From Rhizobacter sp. (GTDB lineage: Bacteria; Pseudomonadota; Gammaproteobacteria; Burkholderiales; Burkholderiaceae_C): a stretch of DNA of 32,858 nt. Below are positions 14,543-23,100 of this stretch, piece after piece. The notes below the pieces were generated by a model. That model was not told the origin of the DNA. It saw nothing but the letters and a program-made list of their open reading frames with translations, and did no database searches. Location of the stretch: positions 1 through 32,858 of the forward strand of contig JANXZN010000345.1 of assembly GCA_025355545.1 (NCBI GenBank), read 5' to 3'. Within the stretch, counting starts at the first letter, position 1. The number at the start of each line of letters is the position of its first letter. Made by a program: the position numbers and the translations under genes.

Positions 14543-15727
14543 TCAGCCCTTCATCAGGTGCGCGAGGCGCTGGCCGGGCCGCGTGTGCTCGGCGATCACC
14601 TTCATCAGCACGACGAGCGCGGGGCCCAGAAGCAAGCCCCAGACGCCCCACAGCGCGCCCCAGAACACCACGCCGAAAAACACCGCAGCCGAATTCATCT
14701 TGGCCGCGCGGCCCTGCAGCCAGGCGGTCACGACGGTGCCGATCAGGGTCGACAGGATTACCAGGAAGGAGGCCATGCCCACCGCGGCGCCGACCGTGCC
14801 GTGCGCGAGATAGGCCTCGGCAGCGCCGAGGCCGGTCAGCAGCGCCATGCCGAGATAGGGCACGACGTGCAGCACCGCCGCGGTGAGGCCCCAGCCGCCG
14901 GCATCAGGCAGGCCGGCGAAGGTGAACGCGGCCCAGACGGCCAGGCCGACGATGCTGTTGGTGACCAGCAGCACGGCACCGTAGATGTGGATCTGGCGCA
15001 CGCACTCGGTGGCCGCGTGTTCGGCGCGCAGGCGCAGCCCCGGCCGCTCGTCCCAGAGGTCGAGGAAGCGCGTCGCCAGCGGTGCACCGCCGAGCAGCAC
15101 GAAGAACGCGACGAACAGGATCACGGTCAGGTCGCCGGCCAGCTTCAGCAAGGCCCCCGAGCCGCTGACCGCGCTCTCGCGCAGCGCCACCGTGGCGGTC
15201 TGGGTAATGTTGACCCCGGGCTCGGCCGCCGCTGCGGCGCTCGCGGCGGCCGCGGCCTGCTTCGCCGCCGCGGCCCGGGTGCGCGCGGTCTGGATCAGCG
15301 GCTTGGCGCCGGCGAGGCGATCGGCCGCGCGGTCGAGCTCGCGGAACGCATCGCGAGCACGGCGCAGCACCGAATCGGCGCCGGGATCGGTCTCGGCGAC
15401 CTGCAGCGCCACCAGGCTGATCATGTCGGGCACGCGCCCGGCGACGCGGCCGAGCTGATCGCCGAACGCCGCGCCGGCCGCGCCGATCACGCCGACCACG
15501 ATTGCGAGCGTCACGACGACCGCGACGAAGCGCAGCCGCAGCCAGCGTGTCAACAGCGTGGTCAGCGGCGTCACCAGCAGCGCCAGCATCAGGCCTGCGG
15601 TGACCGGCACCATGAAGCTGCGCCCCCACCACAGCGCGACGACGATCGCCAGCGTTGCCAGCACCGTGGTGGCAACGCTGTAGACCGGCGCGGCCGGGAC
15701 GACGCTGTCGTGGCCGACGGCACTCAT
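14543..15727 (-). CDS. AI-2E/PerM-family permease
   Basis: This 394-residue inner-membrane protein has the AI-2E transporter family layout. Two N-terminal membrane helices (residues about 20-65) are followed by another at about 70-90, then a long cytoplasmic helical insert (about 95-190) and a C-terminal block of five helices. That block includes LLVTNSIVGLAVWAAFTFAG, VLHVVPYLGMALLTGLGAAE and FFGVVFWGALWGVWGLLLGP, the last being the conserved family motif. The insert has an unusual Ala-only run (KQAAAAASAAAAAEPG, about residues 155-171). Family members include the autoinducer-2 exporter TqsA and Na+/H+ antiporters, so the substrate is not known. The ATG at 15727 lacks a close Shine-Dalgarno sequence (GGAG is 12 bases away). 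Confidence 0.87.
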   Translation of the reverse strand: MSAVGHDSVVPAAPVYSVATTVLATLAIVVALWWGRSFMVPVTAGLMLALLVTPLTTLLTRWLRLRFVAVVVTLAIVVGVIGAAGAAFGDQLGRVAGRVPDMISLVALQVAETDPGADSVLRRARDAFRELDRAADRLAGAKPLIQTARTRAAAAKQAAAAASAAAAAEPGVNITQTATVALRESAVSGSGALLKLAGDLTVILFVAFFVLLGGAPLATRFLDLWDERPGLRLRAEHAATECVRQIHIYGAVLLVTNSIVGLAVWAAFTFAGLPDAGGWGLTAAVLHVVPYLGMALLTGLGAAEAYLAHGTVGAAVGMASFLVILSTLIGTVVTAWLQGRAAKMNSAAVFFGVVFWGALWGVWGLLLGPALVVLMKVIAEHTRPGQRLAHLMKG

Positions 15728-15763
15728 TGGATGGGTCTGCTCCCCGTGTTGACACCCAAATCA

Positions 15764-15828
15764 ACGCCCCGCGATCCGCAAGGAATCCGGGGCGTGAACC
15801 GCGCGGCCGGCGGATCGCCGGCCGCGCG
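15764..15828 (-). terminator. tandem stem-loops after the BON-domain gene
   Basis: Two hairpins stand between two minus-strand genes. The first met by transcription from the BON gene is a perfect 13-base-pair stem (15800-15812 with 15816-15828, loop GAT) of C and G only. The second is ACGCCCC/GGGGCGT (15764-15770 with 15789-15795), with additional inner pairing, followed on the minus strand by TTGATTT. Together they probably terminate the BON-domain transcript. Confidence 0.6.
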
Positions 15829-15847
15829 CTGATCGAGGTCGCCGCGC

Positions 15848-16162
15848 TTACGGACGAACGGCGATCTCGTTCTTCACGTTCTTGACGCCCTTGACGTTCG
15901 CCGCGATCTCTTGCGCGGTCGAACGCTCGGCCGCGCTCTTCGCGAAGCCCGAGAGCATCACGGTGCCGTTCAGGGTCTCGACCTTGATGGCGCCCGCGTC
16001 GACGTTCTTGTTGTCGATGAAGCGTGTCTTCACCGAGGTCGTGATCGCGGCGTCGTCGACGTAGGCGCCGACGGTTTCCTGGCCGCGCTGCACGGCGCAG
16101 CCCGAGGCGGTGACGAGGGCGATTACGGCAATGGCCGAAGCGAGGTTGGTGCGCAACTGCAT
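15848..16162 (-). CDS. BON-domain lipoprotein (OsmY-like)
   Basis: This 104-residue protein has a lipoprotein signal (IAVIALVTASGC; Cys at about residue 22) followed by one BON domain, DDAAITTSVKTRFIDNKNVD through VETLNGTVMLSGFAKSAAER to VKGVKNVKNEIAV. BON domains bind phospholipid membranes. OsmY, the model member, is a periplasmic chaperone-like protein induced by hyperosmolarity and stationary phase. This one should be tethered to the envelope by its lipid anchor. AGGAG lies seven bases before the ATG. Flanked by the AI-2E permease and the ferritin-like gene, all on the minus strand, it fits an envelope-stress cluster. Confidence 0.9.
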   Translation of the reverse strand: MQLRTNLASAIAVIALVTASGCAVQRGQETVGAYVDDAAITTSVKTRFIDNKNVDAGAIKVETLNGTVMLSGFAKSAAERSTAQEIAANVKGVKNVKNEIAVRP

Positions 16163-16260
16163 GGTGTTTCTCCTGAGTGGTTAAGACGAGTTATGCCTTG
16201 ACTGGTGGCCTTGGGCCCGCCACCGCCGGGGCCGGAATCAAAAGGGGTAGCGCGCGAGCC

Positions 16261-16833
16261 TCATTCGGTCATCCAGTCGCTGAGCTCTTCGGCGTGTTCC
16301 TGCTCCTGGCTCAGGATGCCTTCGAGCATGCGCCGCGTCGTCGAATCCTTGTCGCCGATCAGCGCGATCATCTGGGTGTAGGCCTCGATCGCGACGCGCT
16401 CGGCGATCAGGTTGGCCTTGATCATCGCCCTAAGATCGAGCGATGCGTCGTAGTCGGCATGGCTGCGTGCGAGCAGCGTCGACGGCGAGAAGTCGGGTTC
16501 GCCGCCGAGTTGCACGATGCGCTCGGCAATCTGGTCGCCGTGCGCCGTTTCCTCCTCGGCGTGGACCAGGAACTCCTCGGCTATCTTCGGCGACGCCAGG
16601 CCCTTGGCCGTGAAGTGATGGCGCTTGTAGCGCATCACGCAGACGATCTCGGTGGCCAGCGCGTCGTTCAGCAGCTTGATGATGTCTTCGCGCCAGGGAC
16701 CGTAGCTCGGCACCACCGCGCCCTGTTCGAGCGAGCGCTTCGCGGCGTCCAGGCCGTTCTCGTCCAGCACCAGGCGCTCGCCCGCGTTTTCGGGAAACGC
16801 GGCAACATTGCCGGATGATTTCTTTGCATTCAT
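16261..16833 (-). CDS. ferritin-like diiron protein (bacterioferritin/Dps type)
   Basis: This 190-residue protein has the four-helix ferritin fold with the diiron ligand set visible in order: a Glu in LATEIVCVMRYKRHHF, an E-x-x-H in HAEEETAHGDQIAERI, a Glu in LIAERVAIEAYTQMI, and an E-x-x-H in SQEQEHAEELSDWM. That matches bacterioferritin-type proteins rather than classic Dps, whose site lies between subunits. It probably stores iron or removes peroxide under stress. About 30 unconserved residues precede the fold. The ATG at 16833 has AAGGAG six bases upstream; the longer in-frame extension overlaps the neighbouring membrane-peptide gene and is rejected. Confidence 0.87.
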   Translation of the reverse strand: MNAKKSSGNVAAFPENAGERLVLDENGLDAAKRSLEQGAVVPSYGPWREDIIKLLNDALATEIVCVMRYKRHHFTAKGLASPKIAEEFLVHAEEETAHGDQIAERIVQLGGEPDFSPSTLLARSHADYDASLDLRAMIKANLIAERVAIEAYTQMIALIGDKDSTTRRMLEGILSQEQEHAEELSDWMTE

Positions 16834-16868
16834 GAAGACTCCTTGAGGAACTGACGCGCGGCTTGCGG

Positions 16869-17042
16869 CTAGCTGGCGGCGCCGATGCCCAGCAGGGCCA
16901 GCAGCACCACCACGATGAAGAGAACCAGGAACACGATGAAAAGGATCTTCGCGATCCCGGCGGCGCCGGCCGCGATCCCGGTGAACCCGAACAGGCCGGC
17001 CACGACGGCGATCACGGCGAAGATCAGGGCCCACTTCAGCAT
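16869..17042 (-). CDS. DUF1328 small membrane protein (copy 1)
   Basis: This 57-residue peptide has two hydrophobic helices joined by the DUF1328 signature [25 protein letters not shown] lies eight bases upstream of the ATG. DUF1328 (YtjA-like) proteins are short, inner-membrane, stress-associated and functionally uncharacterised. It is a paralogue of the copy at 27739-27903; both have the core [15 protein letters not shown] or a close variant. It lies 36 bases upstream of the ferritin-like gene and may be co-transcribed with it. A GTAGGA-type motif lies 116 bases upstream. Confidence 0.87.
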   Translation of the reverse strand: MLKWALIFAVIAVVAGLFGFTGIAAGAAGIAKILFIVFLVLFIVVVLLALLGIGAAS

Positions 17043-17158
17043 TTCGTTCTCCTGGATGAGGCGGGTTCACGCGATTGGTCGGGCCCATCTCTGCTGTCGA
17101 TGCCTGAACTGTAAGAACCGGTGAGTGCGCGGCCCATCGGAGCGGCGCGCGGGGGGCT

Positions 17159-17174
17159 GTAGGACAGCGCCGCG
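17159..17174 (+). promoter_or_regulatory. GTAGGA-type motif between ndvB and the DUF1328 gene
   Basis: GTAGGACAGCGCCGCG sits 13 bases beyond the ndvB stop codon and 116 bases upstream of the DUF1328 start. Its first 14 bases are identical to the minus-strand motif at 13284-13299. Relative to the downstream gene it is oriented as GTCCTAC, as are the copies at 13284, 26204, 28054 and 30713. Confidence 0.5.
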
Positions 17175-17187
17175 CAGCGCCGTGGCC

Positions 17188-20100
17188 TCAGGGCAGCGTG
17201 GGTGCGGTGCTCGCCGCCGGCGCCGCGATGCTGGGCTGAAGCGCCCCGAGGCGCATCACGCAAGTGCTGTCGTTCGCGAGGCGATCCCAGTGCAGCGTCT
17301 CGCCCGGGCGCAACTCGAGCGTCTGGGCCGGGTCCGCAGGCGAAGCCGGCACGCCGCGCCGGAAAATCACGCGCAAGCTGCGACTGCCGCGCTTCAGGGT
17401 CAGCTCGGCCTGGTTCCAATGCGACGGCAGGCACGGCGTGAAGCCGATCTCGTCGCCGTGCTGGCGCAAGCCGAACAGGTGCTCGATCGCGGCGCGGTGC
17501 ATCCAGGCCGCCGAACCCGTGTACCAGCTCCAGCCGCCGCGGCCGACGTAGGGCGGCTCGGCATAGACGTCGCCGGCCATCACGTAGGGCTCGATCGCAT
17601 ACGCCGGGCCGCGCAACGGATCGGTCGAGCGATGCGCCGGGCTCAGGTAGGTGAAATAGCGATACGCGGTGTCGCCGTCGCCGCTCAGCGCCTGCGCGAT
17701 CAGCGCCCACACGCCGGCGTGCGAGTACTGCCCGCCGTTCTCGCGCACGCCGGGCGGGTAGGCCTGGATGTAGCCGGCGCTGGGTTGCTGCGTCTGCAGC
17801 GCCGGCGTCAGCAGCTTGATCAGGCCGGCCTCGGCGTCGACCAGGTGCTTGTCCATCGCGCTCAGCGCCATGCGTCGGAACGCGGCCGGCGCGGCGTCCG
17901 AGATCACCGACCATGCCTGCGCGATCAGGTCGATGCGGCATTCGCGGTTCATGTTCGAGCCCAGCGGCGTGCCGTCGTCGAAGAACGCGCGCTTGAACCA
18001 CTGGCCGTCCCAGGCGTCGCGCTGCAGTGCGCTGCGCCACTTGCGGCCGGCCTCTTCCCAGCGCTGGGCGCGCGCGGTCTCGCCGCGGCCGCGCGCGATC
18101 GGCGCGTAGACGTCGACGATCTGGCACAGGAACCACGCCAGCCACACCGATTCGCCGCGGCCCTCGGCACCGACCCGGTTCATGCCGTCGTTCCAGTCGC
18201 CGGTGCCCATCAGCGGCAGGCCGTGCGCCCCGACCTTCAGGCTGCGATCGATGGCGCGAGCGCCGTGTTCGAACACGCTGGCGGCGCCTGCGCCCGGCGT
18301 GGGCACGTAGTAGGCGTCTTCGGCGCCGTCGGGGATCGGGCCGCCCTCGATAAACGCGACCTGCTCGTCGAGCAGCGAACCGTCGCCGGTGCGCTGCAGG
18401 TAGTGCGCGCAGGCATGCGGCAGCCACAGCAGGTCGTCGGAGAAATGGGTGCGCACGCCGGCGCCGGTCGGTGTATGCCACCAGTGCTGCACATCGCCTT
18501 CGGCGAACTGGCGCGACGCGTTCAGCAGGATCTGCCGGCGCAGCATGTCGGGTGCGGCCCAGGCCAGCGCCATCGCGTCCTGCAACTGGTCGCGGAAGCC
18601 GAACGCGCCGCCGGCCTGGTAGAAGCCGGCCTTCGCCCACAGCCGGCAGGCGATTGTCTGGTAGAGCAGCCAGCGGTTCACCATCGCATCGAACAGCGGG
18701 TCGGGCGTCTTCACGGTGGTGGCGCCGAGCAGCCCGTCCCAGTGCATGCGGGTCGCGTCGAGGCGCTCGGTCGGCGACTGCGTCGCGGCGGTGGTCGCGA
18801 GCTGGCGCGCGTCGGTCGGGGTCGCGCCGAAGCCGAGCAGGAACACGCATTCGGCGGTCTCGCCGGCGGCGATCGAGATCGCGGTCGACAGCGCGGCGCA
18901 GGGGTCCAGGCCGGCACCGCTGCGCTGACCGAAGGCATCGGGCACCGCGAGGCGGCCACGCGCGTCGAAGCACTCGCGGCGGTCGCAGGTCCAGTCGGGC
19001 GCGTTGTCGGCATCGGTGCGCAGCGCGAGGAATGCGGTGCCGTCGCCGAAGCCGGCCGAGCGGTCGCGCTGGGTGCAGGTCAGCGCAGTCAGGCGCGGTG
19101 TCGCACCGGCGTCGCTGCCGCCGCGCGACGCGCCGGCCAGGCGCTGCGTGAACGACGCGGTGTCGGTGCTCGCGCGGTCGCCGCGGCTCGCGCCCATGAT
19201 CCATTCGGCGATGCCGATCACGCGCAGCCGCTGCGTGCGGTGGCCGCGGTTGACGAGGCGCAGCCGCAGCTGCTTGAGCGCGCTCTCGGGATCGACCGAC
19301 CAGACGGCGCTGACCTCGAGCTCGCCGCGGCGATGGCTGACAACGCTGTAGCCCTGGCCGTGCGCGACCCGGTAGGTCGTGGACGGATCGCCCCAGGCCG
19401 ACGGGCTGATGCTCCACAGCTCGCGCGTGCGCCGGTCCTGCAACAGGAACCACTCGCCCGGCGGATCGGCCAGCGCGTCGTTCGACCACGGCGTCAGCTG
19501 GTTCAGCCGGCTGTTCAGCGCCCAGGTGTAGCCGCCGCCCGCTTCCGAAAGCTGCGTGCCGAAATCCGGGTTCGCGAGCACGTTGACCCAGGGCCGGGCC
19601 GGGCGCTGGAACACACTCACCTCGAAGCGGAATTCGCCGCCCTCGGGCATGAATCGGCCTTGCGACACGCGCGGCTGTGCGCCCGCGCTGTCGGCGATCG
19701 GCAACGCCGCGATCGAGCCGGCGTGGCGCTCCTCGAACGCGGTCTCGTGCTGCTCGCACCACTCCTGCACGTGGTGCGTGAGGGGCCGACCGTCGGCGTT
19801 GAAATGCACGCGCGCCAAGGTGCGCAGCGTGCCGAGTTCGTCGGCGCTCAGATCGTCGGCGCGCAACACGTGGAAGCTGGTGACGGCGGCGCCGGGCGCG
19901 CCGCCGTTCTGCGCCGTGAACTGGTCGCGCAGCGCAGCGACATCGCGCTGCAGCGCCATCAGGTAGGAGCTGGGTTCGGCGTTGACGACGACCAGATCGC
20001 AGCTCACCCCCGACCACGACCAGACGCGCAGCGCCTGCACCAGTGTGCGCAGCAGCGCCAGGCCCTGTGGCGCGCCGGCCGAGACGAGCACGACGGGGCG

Positions 20101-23100
20101 GTCGCCGGAGATGCCAAAGCGCCACAGCAGGCGGCGGTCGCAGGGCTGCGCGCGCTGGTCGTCGGCCACTTCGTCCGGCGGCGCGTCGTAGGCACGCGGC
20201 CGTGTCAGGTTCATCACCACGGCGGTCGTCAGCGACTGGATCGCTGCGTAGTTCTCGGCGTTGATCGCGAGCTCGCGCAGGCGGATGCCGGTCAGCGTCG
20301 CCGACATCAGCGAGGCCCGCTCGACCGGGCTGCGCTGGCGATGCTTGTCGATCACCGCGTCGAGCGTGGCGCGTTGATCGGAGGCCGCGGTGCAGAAGGT
20401 GAGCACGAGCCTGCTGTGCGGCGCGAGCTGGAGCCGCACCGACAGCGCGCACACCGGGTCCAGCCCGGTGTCGAGCGGCAGCTCGGTGGCGGAGCTCGCG
20501 CCGGCCTGGGGCAGGGGCGGGAACGACGCCAGCGGCTGGCTCGCGTGGCGGTTGCGTCCGAGCCAGCCCAGGCGGTCGGTCTGCACCCGCAGCGCGGTGA
20601 TGGCCGGGTCGTTCTCGGTCAGGAAGTGGGCCGCGTACAGGCCGGTCTCGGCCGGCAGGCGCGGCTTGCGTTCGAAGCGCAGCGCCTGCTGCGCCGGCTG
20701 CCACGCCGAGCGCAGGAACAGGTTCGAGAACGCCGGGTGCGCTTCGTCGGCGGCCGTTGCGGCGAGCGTGATCTCGAACGCCGACATCAGCTCCAGGTCG
20801 AGGCTGCGTTCGCTCAGGTTGCGCAGCTCGACCTGGCGGAACTCGATGTCGTCCTCGGGGCCGACCCAGACCGTCATGTGGGCCGCGATCTCGTGCCAGC
20901 GCGCATCGAAGCAGACGCGGTCGGCGTGGTAGGTGCTCTGGTAGTGCGCCGCCGGATCGGGCGCCGGGTGCTGCGTCAGCGACACCGCCTGCGGCTGGCG
21001 ATCCCAGCGCAGATAGAAGAAGCTGCCATGCGCGTCGCGCAGCGCGTCGTCGCGCCAGCGCGACAGGCCGACCTGGCCCCAGCGGCTCCAGCCCGCGCCG
21101 TTGGCGCGCAGCGAGACGCTGTAGCGGCCGTTCGAGAGCAGGTGCGTCGGCGCGAGCGCCGCCATGCCCGGCACGAGCTCGCGCAGCATGCCCGGCACGC
21201 GGCGCTGGCGCGCGTCGGGCGACGGCCCCGGCGGTGGCTCGAGCAGCACCGAGACCTCGCGCGGCGCGCGTTCGTGCAGCAGCGAGGCCACCGCCTCGAT
21301 GTGCGCATTGGCCATCGCCCAGCGGCGCGGCGTGCCGTCGAGCAGCACGTTGGCGATCGCGACGATGCTCATGCCCTGGTGGTGCGCCATGAAGGTGTCG
21401 ACGCGGGTGAAGCCCTCGGTTGCGGCCTGGCGGCCGGGGCTGAAGTCGAGCGCCTCGATGAAGCCGTAGCGCGTGCGCGGCGTCAGCGCGTCCAGCCGCG
21501 CCAGATTCGCGACCGCCAGGTGCGGCGCGATCTGCGCCGCCAGCGCGGTGGCGTAGGGCGCGATCACCAGCTCGTCGGGCGGCGTGCGGCGCAGCGCCAG
21601 CCGCGGCACGCCCTGCGGCGCGTACTGGTAGGCCAGCGTGTGGTCGCTGGCCGCGTAGGCCGACTCCGAGATGCCCCAGGGCACGTGCTGCTCGCGCCCG
21701 AACGCGACCTGCTCGCGGATCGCCGCATGGCCGGCCTCGCGCAGCACGCTGCCATGCGGTTCTTCGAGCAGCAGCGTGGGCATCAGGTACTCGAACATCG
21801 AGCCCGACCACGAGCGCAGCCCGGCGTGCATGCCGACCGCGTAAAACGGCCGGCCGAGCGTGGCCCAGTGGTTCACCGGCACGTCGCCCTTGGCGATCGC
21901 CAGCAGGCTGGTCAGGCGCGACTCGGACGCGAGCAGGTCGTAGAAGCTCGCGTCGAGCTGCTGCTCGGCGACGCGGTAGCCGATGTGGAACAGATGGCGT
22001 TTGCGGTGGTAGAGGAAGGCGTAGTCGGCCTCCCAGGCGAGCGCGTCGCAGCGCGCCGCGACCGAGTGCAGGCGCTGCGTCGCGCCGGCGTCGACCCCGA
22101 CCCGGTCGCCGGCATTGGGGTCGGGTCGCTCGGCCTGCATGGCCTGCGCGTCGAACACGGCGCTGCGCAGCGTGACGACGTGGTCCGCGGCGCGCCAGGC
22201 GAACTCGTCGAGCGTGCCCGGCGCCAGTGCGGCACGGTCGTCCGGCAGCAGGCCCGCGAGCTCGTCGGAGGCGCTGCGCAGCAGGCCCTCGAGCCAGTCG
22301 GGACGGGCAGCCGCATCGGCGAGCGGGTCCGCGAGCGCGAGCAGACGCATCAGCTCGCCCGCCGGCAGCGCCTTGGTTGCCGCCGCGCGCAAGGGCTCGA
22401 GGCGCGCCTTCGAGGCTGCCAGCGCGTGCCGTGCCGCGCTGGTGTCGTAGGGCGCACGCGCGAGCTCGATGCAGGCCTGCGCCACCGCCAGCAGGTGACC
22501 GCTGAGGTTGCCGCTGTCGACCGTGGACACGTACATCGGCAGCAGCGCTGCCCGGCGCTGGGTGTCGTACCAGTTCAGGAAGTGGCCGCGATGGCGTGGC
22601 AGCTCGGCCAGCGTCGCCAGCGTCGCCTCGAGCCGCCCGAGCAGGTCCTGTGTGCCGATCCAGCCGAAGCGGCGCGCGCAGGCCGCGCTGAGCAGGTACA
22701 GGCCGATGTTGGTCGGCGAGGTGCGGTGCGCGACCAGGGTCTGCGGCGTCAGCTGCAGGTTGTCGGGCGGCAGGAAGTTGTCGTCCGGGCCGATGCAGCG
22801 CTCGAACAATCGCCAGGTGTCGCGCGCGGCGTCTTCGAGGTAGCGGCGGTCGGCGGCCGGCAGCGCCGCGTCGCGTTTCGGCGGGCGCGGTCGGCTGACC
22901 CACCAGGTCCACAGCGGCGAGGCGGCCCAGACCGCGCACAGCAGCGTCGCCAGGCCCGGCGCCGGCGTGTGCCCGGCGAGCAGTGCGATCCACAGCGCCG
23001 CGGCGACCAGCGGCACGACCCGATGCCGGCGCACGATCACGCGCCACTCGGTCGAGGCCGAGGCCTGCGCCGCCGCGGCGGTAGTCCATTCGAGCAGGTG

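Noticed and set aside
15749-15764. TTGACACCCAAATCAA upstream of the AI-2E-type gene, a possible FNR box
   Set aside because: FNR/CRP-type sites have TTGAT-N4-ATCAA geometry; here the half-sites are two bases too far apart and one is imperfect, and it overlaps the terminator hairpin.
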